Assembly: GCA_011800155.1 (NCBI GenBank) | Contig: CM022371.1 | Span: 2,914,001-2,978,000 of the forward strand | From: Flammulina velutipes | Lineage: Eukaryota > Basidiomycota > Agaricomycetes > Agaricales > Physalacriaceae | Reading direction: 5' to 3' | Length of the DNA: 64,000 nt | Shown: in pieces, positions 25,337-38,395 of the stretch | Numbering within the stretch: position 1 is the first letter of the stretch | Layout of the letters: each line of letters begins with the position of its first letter | Notes under the pieces: generated by a model | Database searches by the model: none | What the model was told of the DNA's origin: nothing | The model's input: the letters and a program-made list of their open reading frames with translations, nothing else | Program-made: the position numbers and the translations under genes

Positions 25337-27202
25337 ATGACAGCCCAGATGATCGGGATGATGCAAGTTGACGCAAAGGGTGGTCACGGCTCTTGGACTA
25401 CAACAGCCATGTCCGTCGACCTTCATAATCCGTTCGTCGTGACTCCCTTCAATGCCGCACTATTCAAAGACGAATACTGCCTGTCGCCTGCATACTACGG
25501 TACTTATCGCAACGGTGATGGATATTCCAGCATATTCTTACCGGACGCAACGTGTTTGACTGACACGGACTGGTTCGCTAACTCGGCGGAGTCAGCGTCG
25601 ATAGGGTACCCAACTAGGCCCATTCAACAGCTGGTTTGGCTGGAGGAGAAGGATATAGACGAGCAACTACGCGTCCAGGCGCCCACATTCCGTGAAGAAC
25701 TGGACAGCTTTCTTGAGCATTTAGAACAGGATTCCATTGATTCCGCCACCACCATCATGGACGACAACGAACAAGTCACCATCGTTAGACCCCCGTCAAA
25801 TTCTTATGAACTCCTCTATGGTCACCGCCAAGCAGTGCTCTTATCTGTTAGCGCAGACAAGGCACGTACTATCGATACCCTACTTCCCCGCTTCTGGAGG
25901 TCCACTATACTGCCAATGGAACCTTTCCCATATGCGCCCATATCTTCAAAGGCTACCGCGCGCATAGAGGACGTCCTTTCAACGTTACAATTCGATCCTG
26001 ATGTCGCGTCTATTGTCAACAGCATTTCCATTGACCAAATTAAGAACGACATTCGCTTCCTCACCGGTGAGGACGGGAAATCCGGTATTGTATCTCGCCA
26101 CTCCTTCGCAGATGGCTCTAGGGTGGCATCCGAATGGTTGAAAGACCGTATCGAAGGCACTGGGGCTACATGCGAGCTCAGGCCTTTCCTTGCTGGTTTC
26201 GCACCGAACGTGATTTGGTACGTGGTACCATAGGCTTACAGTGACATTGCTTTAACGTTCGTTGTCTAGTCGATACTCCGCTTCAATTAACACAACGGAA
26301 ACTGTTCTCATTAGTGCCCACTACGATAGCCGTGGTTCGTTTGGAAACACTCGTGCACCAGGTGGTGACGACGATGGCTCTGGCACAACGGGTATTCTCA
26401 ACATTGCACGCATTATTGGCGCCAAAGGCCTGAAATTTGGTGCTAACGTCGAGCTCGTTCTTTTCGCTGGGGAGGAACAAGGTCTTCTTGGCTCAAAAGC
26501 ATACTCGCGTAAGTAATTTCTCGCTCAAAATATTCTTGCACTGAACAAGACACGACAGGTGAGTTGAAGGCAGCAAATGCGAATCTCACCCTAGTTATCC
26601 AAGCTGATATGACGGCGTACCATCACCCCGACGAGCCTGCTCAACTTGGTCTTCCAGCAACGTGAGTACATAGTTCAATAATTTCCCATCCCCGCTCACA
26701 ATATTTTAGAATTGGGAGCCCTGAAGTTAGTGACCTCGTTGCTGCTATTGCATCTATCTACAGCCCAGAGCTTACGGTTGGATATACCTCTGTGAGTATG
26801 TATACATCATTTCATATTCGTTTCCGACGACCTTCGATAGGCATGCTGCAGTGATCATCAGGTATGTGCGGTGAATAGCGCAGCAATTTGTTTTGTGACA
26901 TCACTTGGTAGTCTTTCCATGAACAAGGATTCCCTGCCACTCAGGTCTTTGAACGAGCGGGATCAAGTGCGCATATTCCACACTGATGCGATTTAGCACT
27001 AATCGTTTTCCGCCAGTCATCGACCCAATGTACCATAACAGCGGGGACCTTAGCGATAGGGCAGGATACGACTTTGAGCAGCTGAAATCTATCGCAAAGG
27101 TTCAGGTAGGTTTTCTCTCCGAAGTCATCAGTTTACTTCGTCTAACTTTGCTACTAGTTCGCGACCGTTTTGCATACTGCTGGTTTCGAGGTCACCAAAT
27201 AG
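25337..27202 (+). CDS. M28-family zinc aminopeptidase
   Basis: The first ATG in the long first exon is at 25337 (MTAQMIGMM). The N-terminal 200 residues form a pro-region-like part with Cys in YCLSPAYYGTY and DATCLTD. The M28 peptidase domain then shows each metal and catalytic block: SAHYDSRG (metal His), PGGDDDGSGTTG (bridging Asp), FAGEEQGLLGSKAY (catalytic Glu pair), a metal Asp in VIQADMTAYHH, and the final His in MYHNSGDLSD. CCSDHQSFHEQGFPATQ is present between. It ends AGFEVTK at 27202. The family releases N-terminal residues from peptides and is usually secreted. No signal peptide is visible at the chosen start, so an upstream exon may be missing. Six to seven introns are placed. Confidence 0.82.
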
Positions 27203-27349
27203 ATCTATAGAACCTTGTACCGATATCTAACCTACAATTTTGAATTTTTCATGCGCTCCTGGTATGATTTGCTGATACGCAACTGCATTGACAATCTTTT
27301 AACTAGGTGTGAGAATAGAACAGCTTCCCAGATCCAAGTATCGTGGAGA

Positions 27350-28013
27350 TCACTCGCACAACTTGAACCAATCTGACAAGTGGACGTGCAGCTGTGTGTC
27401 GTGGCGACATGTTGGGTTCCCGGGTACAGTTTGGTTTATCGCAAGAGGCTACGGTATCCCCGTCAGTGTCCCACTTTCCAAGATTATGAAATGCACCTAC
27501 TAATGACCAAACAATGTAAACATTGTTCTTGTCCTGTATGGAACCCAGATAACCGACAGCAAATCGACAGTTGGTGTCCACCATGGTCTGGAGTGCCTTT
27601 ACCTCCTCCCGCACAGTTCCCAGATCGTAGATGGACTTGATCTCTTCGGGGTCTTCTTCAGACGCTGTCGAATTTCTAGTATTCTCCGATAGACCGAGAC
27701 GTTCCATCATCTCCTTTTCGTCAACGAAATACTGGAGGCCTGAGCCTAAAAGGTTGACATGTCTCTGACCGATGACCTTGATCAGGAATGCACCGGTTGT
27801 GTCCACGGCTGTGGCGCGATAAAATTCAACGCCTATGTGGGACGATATATCCCCCGGGAGCTTAGAAAGGAGCTTGTAGCTGCGCTGTTCTATGGTGATG
27901 TATTCGGGGACAGTGCGGGATGACGCCAATGAAGATGGCTCCTTCTGTGCGGATGAGTCGAAGAGTAATTCAATCGATGGAATAGAATGGGACTTCGAGC
28001 CGTCGAGGGCCAT
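27350..28013 (-). CDS. Unknown protein, about 200 aa
   Basis: The start is at 28013 (MALDGSKSHSIPSIELL). A 52-nt intron (GTAGGT donor, CTGAC branch, CCGTAG acceptor) near the 3' end joins NNVYIVWSL to PLAINQTVPGNP and gives a stop at 27350 after DWFKLCE. Reading through it would instead give an Arg/Pro-rich tail ending at 27303. The protein has an N-terminal disordered part, a predicted beta region (GVEFYRATAVDTTGAFLIKV), an acidic stretch and an amphipathic helix (IYDLGTVREEVKALQTMV). No family is recognised and no signal or membrane segment is seen. It is convergent with the M28 gene and has a TATA-like box upstream. Confidence 0.55.
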
Positions 28014-28607
28014 AATGAACGAAAAATGAGTGGGGTGTTATGAGAAGCAGGTCGTTTATATGTACTGTTCAATTGTCTGAGTCATACACAGGTCCAGTGC
28101 GCAGAAGTTATTGTTCTGGTATTGAAGGACCCGTCGTTTCTCACATGCACAACAATGGCATTCAAAGACCTTCATCTCGAGCTTACTCTCTTCCCCACAC
28201 GTACGTAAGTATGTAATCGCAGTGATGCAGTTGGAATCAGTCATAGACATGACTTGGACATGATCAACAGAGGAAGTAACTGTTCGCAAGTGCGGATATG
28301 CAATGATAACTATTTCTCAAGTTCAGGCTCCAACGTATTTGGTATAGAACGATTAAATTAGAGAGCTTCAAACCTTCAGATTAGCATTTGAAGCGCAGTC
28401 AGACGCAGCCTGACCGAGGTGTCCGTATGTACAAACGGCGGTGCCATCATCTAATAATACGCGGCATCAGAGGCGCCAAGTACATCCGTTGCTACATATT
28501 TCGTTAGAAAATGCATCATCCTCTTTCTTCGTTCTCCCATATTTTTGTGGGATCCATCTTTCTTTTTATCGTCTCTCTTTTGTTCCACGGCGCCGGCGCT
28601 TTACTTG
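28014..28607. other. Intergenic region, divergent promoters
   Basis: This stretch lies between the unknown gene (minus) and the aspartic protease (plus). Short frames only. The plus-strand frame open from 28545 starts with GTG and is only the leader of the protease gene. Confidence 0.45.
28054..28061 (-). promoter_or_regulatory. TATA-like box of the unknown gene
   Basis: ATATAAAC on the minus strand lies about 40 bp before the start at 28013, a normal distance for a TATA element in fungi. Confidence 0.35.
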
Positions 28608-30677
28608 ATGTATTCTCCCTGGGCCGTTCTGTTTTGCTTTATTGTTTCTTTCCGTCTGGTGTTCGCATTACCACTAGGATATGATATCGGAAGGCTTTCA
28701 AGAGCCGTAACGCCGCGGGGCTTTTCTATACCTATTCAACGCAACAAACGATCTAACGCGCGTCGGACACTGAAGCGAGGAGACGTGACTGGGGAGATTG
28801 GGATTGGAGACAATTCTGATCTGTACGTGCTTTACTGTGTGGAGGATCTCAACATTGACCGGAATATGATAAGACTGTATACAGTTCCGATAGAACTGGG
28901 TGCAGACGCGACTGCTGTTCATTTGGGTCAGTATGTTTGGTTAATCACGTATTCACTCTTGACTTCCCGGATACAGACACCGGCTCCTCCGACCTTTGGG
29001 TCATAACGGACACTTGCAGAACTGGGACTTGCGCAGATGCCAGAGCGGCACGATATGACTCCTCTACTCTCAATGACACAGGTTCTGTCGTGACCATGCG
29101 CTATGGAGATTCGACTACAGGGACAGTCGCGTCAGGACCTATCGCCTTCGAAAGCGCCACCATTGCTGGCGTATCCATATCCGGGCAGACTTTCGGCGCC
29201 GTCACATCAACCACGAACCCAACCGTCCGATATGGTGCTGCAGGGATATTTGGTCTTGGGTTTCCTAGCGGTAGCAAGGTGCAAGCAGCTATCGTCAAGG
29301 ACAAGTTCGGCACGATTGACGACACCGACGAGTTTGTGAGCGCCACTTACACCTACGGACCAACCCTAGCGAGAATTGCTATGACCGGCGCGCTGCAGGA
29401 ACCTATGTTTGCTATTGAACTCCAAAGAAACACAATTGACATTGGCGGGGGAGAAGGGATGTTAACCATTGGAAAGCTACCGGACGACATTGACGAGTCT
29501 GCCTTGACTTGGGTTCCGGTTCGTCTCTATGCACCTGATGATGGCGGGTTGAGACCACCCACATTCGCCCCCGATGAAGTTTATCCTCTGTATGTTATAG
29601 ATCCACTCATTTCGTATCTCCGCTGACCAAACATAGACGCTGGGAAATTGATATCGACGGGGTGATCTTCAACGGAGAACGCCTCGCTGACTCGACAGAG
29701 GCTGTCAGAGATGGCGTAGATGCCACCAGAGTTTCTGCGCTTCTTGATACGGTATGTCGTATTTATTCATATATAGTAGCCCACAATTGTCTCACAGACG
29801 CTTCAAGGGCAATTCACTCATCCGAGGACCATCTGATGTTGTCGACACTATTTTGTCTTCTGTGTCTCCGTCGTACGACCCTGCAGCTAGTGATCCTGCA
29901 GCCATATTTCCTTGTACGATGCCTCACACACTCGCATTTGAGATCGGTGGAAAGGTTGGCGCAACATGCTGTACATTGACATTCTCTTTCTGATTTTGAT
30001 CTGCCAGGAGTTTCCCGTTGATCCTCGAGACTTCATTGGAGCTGTCAACTCTGGAGATGCAACGAACTGTGTCGCAGACAACTTGGTAGCCACCGACCCA
30101 CCCAGTCGTGGTACTCTATTCCGATGGAGTCTAGGCGACCCGTTCTTCAAATCGTGAGATATCATCGGATTGATGTAACCCATATTAACTTGTTTTCTCA
30201 GCAATCTTGTGGTGTTCCATTACGGAAATTTAACCCATCCCTCAGTTGATCCCCCGCGCATCGGTATCATGTCTATGGTACCAGAGGACGCAGAAGAACA
30301 GCTTCAACAAGCCATTGCAGATGCTGTTGCGAACGGCGGCAACTTTGAATGTATGTTCCATGTACTTGGTGCAACAAATTGGAATCTGACTCAGTCCAGC
30401 GACGATTGAACTAGCACCCACAGCTGAAGCCGCTTCTGATCCCGACATCACTGTCTCTTTCCAAAGTCCCGCTAGGACTACAATTCTCACGCCCGGTTCG
30501 CTTCCTCATAGGACCACCGCAGCACCAGCGACGGCCCCCACTGCTACGGGACAATCAGTCGCCGCTAACACAGACTCTGAATCTGTCGACTCGGGCAATG
30601 CTGCAAGTATAACATTGCATTCAAATAGGACTATCACCGCTTTTCTTGCTATCATTCTCCTTGGACTTTTACTTTAA
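28608..30677 (+). CDS. Pepsin-like aspartic protease (A1) with C-terminal membrane anchor
   Basis: The start ATG at 28608 gives a signal peptide (MYSPWAVLFCFIVSF...ALPLG) and a basic propeptide (RNKRSNARRTLKR) that suits maturation at dibasic sites. The first catalytic Asp is in DTGSSDLWV, built across an intron, and the second in LLDTGNSLIRG, also built by a splice. Other pepsin features are YGDSTTGTVASGPIAF, GIFGLGFPSG, NTIDIGGGEGMLTIG and NLVVFHYGN. After the catalytic domain comes a Ser/Thr/Pro/Ala-rich stalk and a final hydrophobic segment (TAFLAIILLGLLL) that ends the protein. This resembles a GPI-anchor signal or a tail anchor, as in yapsin-like cell-surface proteases. Eight or so introns. 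It likely acts at the wall or plasma membrane. Stop at 30675-30677. Confidence 0.88.
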
Positions 30678-31041
30678 TCTACGCATCTATCACCATCACG
30701 CTCTCTGATTTTAATTGCAACATGTCGGTTTCGAAATGTAATGTCAAGTAAGATTTTCCAGTGGAACACTCTGGGAACGCCTTTTTTGGTAAATACATGG
30801 GTGGCAAACTTGGGAGCGTTGGTCCAGGAGTCCGTACTTATATGTTTCCCGCAAGAGACTAGCAGTAGGTAATATTCGTATAAATAATAGGCTGATGGGC
30901 TACATAAGGACAAGTACATGATGCTCGATCTAAATATTAACGAAGAGAGGAAAGCGGACGTTAAATCGTATGTAGATGTACGCTGTATAGTAGATGCGTC
31001 GAGGTAGTCATTAAATCGTAAGACCAAAAAGAAGAAACCGA
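30678..31041. other. 3'-3' intergenic region
   Basis: The region lies between the convergent aspartic protease and P4-ATPase stops. It should hold both 3' UTRs and polyadenylation signals. It is AT-rich and no gene was found. Confidence 0.5.
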
Positions 31042-34000
31042 TCATGAAGAAGGTGGTCGGCGTTTCAACAAGTTTTTTCGTATGGAAAAGCCGTGGTGAT
31101 GTTCGCCACTCTTTTTCAAGCTCTTTGATTTTCTCTCCTCTTGCGTATGACTCTCTCCACTTTGAGCCAAATTCCTACGACTTGACAGATTAGTCTGCAT
31201 CCTCTGCATCGCCACGCCACCTTCCTCGGTCGCGAAGTCAAATCCTCGATGTACTGAACGTACACCAGTTGACATATCTGTCCTCGATGCCGATGGTCCA
31301 TGTTGGTGCCGTATTGAGCCTGCGGCAAAACTTGAACGCAATGAGAGGGCATCGTCGTGTTCCGTCGGTTGCCTCCGCATCGCTTTCAATCCTACTCCGT
31401 CGTCCTCTAGATACGCAGAATTGCGTAGATCGCGATGTGGATCGACCTTACGTATCCACCTCAGGATATCGATGTCGTCGGGCGCGAAGCCAAACTTCCA
31501 TGCTTTGGCTATATAACGAGGGAGAAGGGCCACACAAACTGTGATCGGCATGGCCAACCAGAAGAGAGCGGATCGGAAGAGGAAGGTGTTGTTCCCATAA
31601 ACGAGGGTAACAAACCAGCCTGGTGATATGGCGTTGTAAACAACCTGATTAGAATGCGTCAGAAAGTGAGTGCGATAACAGGAAAAGACGCGTACGGTGA
31701 AAAGCCACAAAAGCACAATACCAAGGGCAATAGCGAAAAAGACCCAACCAGTCCAGACACTAGTGTTCAATCCATTGTAAAAGTTCGCAACGAACACGGC
31801 GGAGAAAACCATGGTCTGAAAGTAGTTTCAACTTGCGATTCCCTGTTAGGTGATACGAAAAGGCGTACTGTTGTGAACTCTAGAAGATGCTGGTCATATC
31901 CATCGCTACGAGCAGTGGGAGAGAAAGATCCGTAGAGGATGATGAAGAAAATGACAGCAGACTATTTTGTCAGAGCGATGAGCTAAAGAAAATATGGAGC
32001 ATGGGAGGACGCACTTGATAAACACCATCTAGCATGTAGACGCTAAACCACTTCATGCCAAACCATTCGCCTTCACGTCCATAGCGATACAATTCCGGGA
32101 TCGCCATCAATACATCAGCATCTATAAACATTGGCACATTGTCAAACAAGACACCGAGTGTAGCTCACCGACGAGACGATCGAAGAGGCCGATGGCAATG
32201 ACAGGCGCAATCGTCCAGAATGAATTCCAGAACAGAAGGTAGGTGTACTCGAAAGCGCTATGATACGATGAGTCCCATGTCACACTGTCAGAAAGGAACT
32301 TACTAATTTGAACTCCATCCACAGTAGATCTGGAACCACCAGAGGACGCCAATACAGACGATGTTCTTATAGAAGAAGTTCAAGATCCTAGGAGGTCCCG
32401 TCAGTTGAAGTTGGCATGCCACTGAACATTAAAACGCACATATTACTGTTTCTTGCATACGACCAGTGCCCGTGAACCAAAAGAAGCTTCTTGAGGAATC
32501 TGAATTGTGCGATGGCGTAGTCGGATGAGTTGACAGCCTGTAAACCCTCTTCGCCAGATATACCGACACCAACATCAGCAGCCTGGCACACATCATTGAG
32601 CCCATGGTAGGAAGAGATAGTGTAAGTCATACCTGAATCATGCTAACATCGTTTGCACCATCACCGATAGCTAACGTCATGGCTCCCAATCCATCTTTGA
32701 CTAATTTCACGACAAGGGCCTTTTGCAACGGAGAAACACGACAACAAATCACACCCTCACAAAGCATCGCTAGACGTAAAAGAAGCGACTTGTGTTCTTC
32801 ATCGGCAAGAGCCTGCTCCAAATATCAGTATCGTCCTGTTATCGTGTTCGATACGGGCACTTACATATCCCAGAGCTGAGCCGTCGATAACCAAGACAAA
32901 CCCACCTGGCCTATCACCATTGCCTGGTCCAACAATAGAAGATATACCAGTTTCAACTCTTCTCAAAGGCGACGGTCGTTCGCCCAGCTTGCGCGATTCG
33001 ACCCGACTCAGTTCAGCCTTTTCGAATACTGCTTCAGAGTTATCGAGAATCCCGCTCTCCGGGAAGAATTCTTCAACCGCATTGGCCATTTGCTGATATA
33101 TTGGACGTGTACCATCCGCACCACCTCGGATGACAATGATGTTGGACTCCTTGCCAATAAGGTTAGTGCTGTGACCAATGGCTGTTGCCTGGAGTCAGTG
33201 GTCATCCTCCTCGAGCGTTTAAATTGCAACACACCAATAGCAGTCTCAAGTTTGTCACCGGTGGCAACCCAAATCTTGATTCCTGCACGTTTGAGATCCG
33301 CAATAGTCTCGGGAACACCGTCTTGAAGACTATCCTCGATAGCAGTGGCGCCTAGTAGACGAAGATCGTGTTCTAGCTCGGCTGAGATTGCTTCTATCTT
33401 CTCTTCGCGCTCATCGAGAGAAATAGTTGCTTCATGATACCGATGACTCCAAGATTTGTATTCCTCCTCTGTGCATTGTCAACTAGGGATCGCAGTAGAA
33501 ATGAGAGAGAGGGCATACCTGAGACCACCCGGTAGGCCAACGTCAATGTCCTGAGACCTCCATTCGCAAACTCGCTTAAATGCATTTCCGTCATGTCCTT
33601 CAGCCCATCGTCTGGTCCTTGCTTTAATCTCTCAAACACGACGTTGTCCGCCCCTTTCATCAACAAGAACAACCTGTTATCGTCATCGTCCAACTTCCTG
33701 ACAATCACACTCATGCGCTTTCGTGCACTAGTAAACTCGAGGATGTTGAGCAGCTCATAACGCTCGACGTCATCCGGGCCAGTAGCAAAGGGAGTCTGAA
33801 GAGTCAGGATTTCGCGATCGCGTCCACGGAAGACATAGCCTGCATCAGCAGCAGCGGTAACGAGGGCTGCTTCATCGGGTGATTGGGCTTTGTAATCGAT
33901 CTTGCCAGTTTCTGGGTCGACGCTCGTCAGGACGGTGTGGCACAGTGCGAGGACAGAAAAAAATCCATGTAGTGAGCGGGCATGCGCCGTCCCACTGCCT

Positions 34001-35921
34001 GATGAGTTGGCAGCAGCAGCAATATCAGCGTCGAGGGTGGCGGAGTGGAACCGTGTCTCGATATTGGAAGGAGGTGGCGCGGTTGCTGTGGCAGAGGAAG
34101 TGTCAGACTTGCGAGCAGCTTCGTCAACAACCGGGGCAGCAGGTACAGCTTCAGCGTCCCCTGTGTAGACCTTCCCATTGATAGAGCATTGGCGGAAAAT
34201 CATAGAATTCTGCAGCGCGTAAGGGATTATATCGATCACAAGAAATATGAACATACCTGCGTGAGCGTCCCAGTCTTGTCCGAGAAGATATACTCGATCT
34301 GTCCCAGATCATCCGACAAGTTCCAACTCCTCGCCAACGTTGCTTGGTTCGTCTTCTCATACCATATATCGTAGTCGAAGTAGATGAAGGCGGCTTGACA
34401 CGTCCTCACGAACTCGATGGAGATATAGAGCGATATGGGAACGATGTTTTGGAACGTGATGAGAGCATAGGCCCAAGTGATCAATCCATTGATAGATGGA
34501 TTGTCGTCAGACTGGTTGTCGCCATATAACCAAGGCGCTCCTTTCGGATAAAGGCGGTGCTCAAGGATAGAGTCTGTGATAGCGCATGCAACGGCCATGC
34601 AAGCGAGAATGAGGAGATTGACAAATCTGCCGTAAAGTAAGCAATTTGAACGCAAACACGACAAGCCTGAAGAGTACATACACTTGGGGATTCATTTGTC
34701 TCTCAACTTTGCTACGCTTCGAAGGAGTCCCGCCAGAATTGAGCACAATCTTAGTATCCTCGCCTGTAAAGATGACAAGCCCGATGACCCATCGAGTATT
34801 CCTCAATACTGTTCCACGGAGGAGCGTCGACTGGATATCGACGGGTACCGTCTCTCCATCCCGATTCACAGCAGCAGTCATTCGGAACATGTTGTTATCT
34901 GGCCTATCGCAGTCGACCGTCAACTTGGCCTCCGCACAAGCCTTCGCGGAACTCAGATGAGTGAGAGAGGGGACAGCATTGCGTGACTTGAGGTTGGTCT
35001 CTCCATCCAAGTTCTTGGTCTCCACAAAGGCCACATTCTCCTCTTCCGAAGACGCACATATGAGAATATCTGCCGGGAACGACTCATTGTCATGAATCTT
35101 GACAAAATCACCGACACGGACATCCTCCCATGCCGACTTTCTCCAATGAGGAGGCGCGTGATGGTGTCCAAATAGTCCATGATGTCTCGCATGCTCTTGC
35201 TCTTCCAAAGGGACATTGTCTGCTGCGTCGAACTCGATGTCGGCAAAACGAGACGCGGGGTGTCCGGGCTGGGACGGCGGCGTGCCCTCGGGGTTTTCGA
35301 CCTGAGCGGAATTGAGCCTAGATGACTTGAAGCGTTTGGGGAGGAGATTCGATGTCGAACGCAAGAAATCGCGGGCTTTGTCGCGGGTGTGATTTGCGTT
35401 GTGCCAGCTACCGCCGGCGAGAATATGGACTGTAGAGCGATTTACCCTGTTGTCGGACTGGTGGCGTTTGACATCTTCGTATGCATCCTTGCCACCGGTT
35501 ACGCCGACAACGATGAGGAGGGGGAGGATTACGAGGCCGGGAGAAATGGTAGAGAACTTGTTGAAGAACTGAAGAATCGCTATACTCAGGAAGAAGCTAG
35601 AGTCGCCGTTAATCAGACTGAGCGAGATGGATGGACACAGCACACGCACACGTTGGCTACACGACGGAATTGCTCGAGCAGGTTGCGTGGCAAGAAAGTG
35701 ATGACCGTGTACTTGGAAGTGATAACCTGATTCGTTGGGTATGTGTGTTCTTTCTTGTGCTTCCCCTTGTGGTCCCTATACTCCTCTGGTAGCGGCTCGT
35801 TGACGAATACGGTCCTTCTTGGGCCAGGCGGTCGCTTTTTTATGAAAAGGGTTTCGATGTTAAAGGCGGCGACGTTGTCATAAGCAGCGGCGAGCTTGGC
35901 CAATGGCCCTCGTTTCGGCAT
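31042..35921 (-). CDS. P4-ATPase phospholipid flippase, Dnf1/Dnf2 type
   Basis: This is a type IV P-ATPase moving phospholipids to the cytosolic leaflet at plasma or endosomal membranes. It starts [10 protein letters not shown] at 35921, with [20 protein letters not shown] and [15 protein letters not shown]. The actuator domain holds a long, His-rich insert ([16 protein letters not shown]) before ADILICASS and [11 protein letters not shown]. The phosphorylation motif DKTGTLTQ follows [13 protein letters not shown]. The nucleotide domain has [11 protein letters not shown] and LLMKGADNV, then [10 protein letters not shown] and [11 protein letters not shown] of the hinge. The C-terminal helices end in a basic, Ser-rich tail stopping at 31042. 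About a dozen introns. KRPPGPRR and the long actuator linker favour Dnf1/2 over Drs2. The frame stays open 5' to 36110 (63 extra codons), but the conserved N-terminus begins near MPKRGP. Confidence 0.88.
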
Positions 35922-37299
35922 GGTAGCTCTGGGAAACCTTTCAGAGCGATTGGTCGAAGAATTCCGTTGAGATTGTCGTGGGCGGAAAAGAGAGCAAAGA
36001 GCAGCGAGGACGGAAGCTAGAAAGTCATGACAGACACAGATGAAGTCACGGACAGAGTAAGCAGAACCGGAAGCGCTGACGGTTTCACCTTCACGTAATC
36101 CTGGCGGCATCGCGCGGCGATCGTGTTTCGCGTCGTAGAACGGCGACAGCGTCGAGGATAATACCTGGGTGACAAAATGAGCGACTGCTGGGAGGACGAA
36201 GGACGAATAAAGGAGCAGCTAGCACGTACTGAGGTCTCTTAAACTTCGCCTATATGTCCGATGCCATTCTTAGCATTTACTCGGTGCACGCAACGGTCTC
36301 AGACTCAATCAAGTTTCAACGCCCGCTGTTTCTTTACCGGAATCCGATTAGCCCGGAAGTCCATCGCAGTACAGACACAAGTATCGATGAGCATTGAGAT
36401 TCTGCCAACTTGCTAACTTTGACTTCTCTGCACTTTTGGCGTCAAGGCCAATGAACATATAGGTTCTCCCCGACGGCACGCGGCATTGATGCACACATGC
36501 ATGTGGCCGACAAATGCCATGGAACGGGGTGCAACATGGGTACTATTCAATGTTCAATATTCATACAAGTACGCCTCTCTATTCATATGTCCCAAGCGCC
36601 ACATTTCAAATGTTACAATACACGAGCATGCAAGCTTTATATGATGTATGTTACGGAAGCTGTTAAAGTGCTAATAAATGAAAGAGTGGGGGGCTAGCCA
36701 ATAGACCGTAACGGTATCTATTCAAGTTAGAAGTTGCACGATGACTCGAAAACTCGACTATGATTCTCCACTATTTCATGTTATTCGAAATGAACTAGTG
36801 GATACTATATGACACTAACTCGTTATATTATTCGCATCCTATACCTTCAGTCTGCTATGCATTGAAACAAAGGTTCTGTGGCGCAATCCGGTAACAATCA
36901 CAGCAGGCTTCGCTCCGACTACCCTACATGTAGTAGGTCCGCAGCATTTCTCTCCGTCAAAATCGCAGCTCACCACGTTTGTAGGATGACATGCGTAGAT
37001 ATCCTGATTGAATTGAAAACATCTTCTGGAGAATCGAACTAGATTTTGGGCGAGTATAGCACAGACATCATTCAAGTAATTCAGCCCAATATTTTATACA
37101 ACCATGGCACGCAGCTATAGCCTATACAAGTCTCCAGTTTGAATCTTGATAACTTGAAATGAGTAACGTGACCGTTCAAAGCGCCGAAGATTTTTCATCC
37201 GACCTCTGTATAGTACATACTAAGTCCCACATACAGTCAAATAAAGTATCGTGTACCATGCGATATCCACGGTGAAAACATGACAATGATACACATATT
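35922..37299. other. Long non-coding stretch (about 1.4 kb)
   Basis: This is the largest gap in the window. The first 190 bp are the leader of the P4-ATPase gene. The rest is AT-rich, holds only scattered frames below 80 codons on either strand, and none splices into a recognisable product. It also serves as the 3' flank of the Ser/Pro-rich gene. No repeat, transposon end or tRNA was seen. Confidence 0.5.
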
Positions 37300-38221
37300 T
37301 TATGGGCTGTCGATCGAGGAATCGTAAACGCTGGAATCGTCTTCAAGGTCCCCATCATACGAATCCAGTTCAAAGTCCGAAACGCTGCTCAATGTCGAAG
37401 CGCCACAGCTCGAGCAATCACTCTCGTCGGAGTAATCATCGTCTAATTCAGAGTCGATATCTTCCTCTTGGTAAGCAAAAAAAGGAGGAGGCGGGACTAT
37501 GCTGCCAACAAGTTTCGGATATTTCTGAAAGGATGGCGGGGGCGGAATTGGAAATGTGGAACCAGAACCATAGATAGTTGGAGCTCGAGGGAATGGCGCA
37601 CCACTCTGGGGTGAAATGGGATAGTCACGGTAGATTTGAACTCGGGGTGCGCGCGGACCAGCAGCGCTGCCACTCGAGGACAATGACATATTGGACGATG
37701 TTCCTTCACTGGCAGCATGGGCGGCAGCAGCGAAGGGAGTTGTAGACCCGGACGAAAGATTGGACGCGGGGTGACTTGAAGGTATTCCTAGGGTTTGAGG
37801 TGGCTGTGGGGAAGACACGGGCGTGCGGGTCACCGTCTTCTCGAAGTTTGTGTACCTGTTCCGAGGTGTAGTCGATCTACCACGCCCTCGACGCGTGTCG
37901 GGTGCGTCGTAGTAAATACTAGACGCAGTATACATGCTCCCGGCACGCGATGTCGGACTTCCGGTATAGGTCATGGAAGACAGGGAGGCGAGCGAGGAGG
38001 AAGGTAGTGGTGACGAAAAGCTGGCAGGACTTCGTCGTTCCCTCTCAAGACTTTCGAGGTTGGCTTTACTAAGCGCTGCAAAAACGGGCCCTGGCCGAAT
38101 TGCTGGTGAAGGAGAGCTACTGAATGGATAGGACCGTCCATAGGAAGAGCCGCTGTGTTTCATTAGTGCCCTCTAATACAAGCTCGATAATTATCACGTA
38201 CCCACTCCAAGGTGCATACAT
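37300..38221 (-). CDS. Ser/Pro-rich protein of unknown function
   Basis: The most likely start is at 38221 in a 20-nt first exon (MYAPWSG). An intron with GTACGT donor, CTAAT branch and CACAG acceptor joins it in phase to GSSYGRSYPFSSSPSPAI. This is better than the ATG at 38163, which lies inside that intron. The rest is one exon of nearly 290 residues: Ser/Pro/Thr-rich, disordered, with a short RRGRGRSTTPRNR basic block, IPPPPSF and VPPPPFF proline runs, and an acidic C-terminus rich in Asp, Ser and Tyr ending DSSIDSP. It looks like a phosphoregulated disordered protein with possible SH3- or profilin-type proline ligands. No family is recognised. Confidence 0.65.
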
Positions 38222-38395
38222 GATAGTCAGAATGAGAAAACCCCGCAAGGCCGTCAACAGGGAAAATACCTTATATACATCCACGTTGGCATCACGTTGT
38301 TGTGGTGAATGTGCGAGAGGTCGACGGACGACGCGATGCAGTTAGTGACGAACTCTGATCGGAATGCAACGTAACGTGCTTGACAGGTAAAAAAA

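Noticed and set aside
36839..37373. Minus-strand frames of 65-78 codons in the long gap
   Set aside because: No plausible splice partners, no recognisable motif, and composition like random AT-rich DNA.
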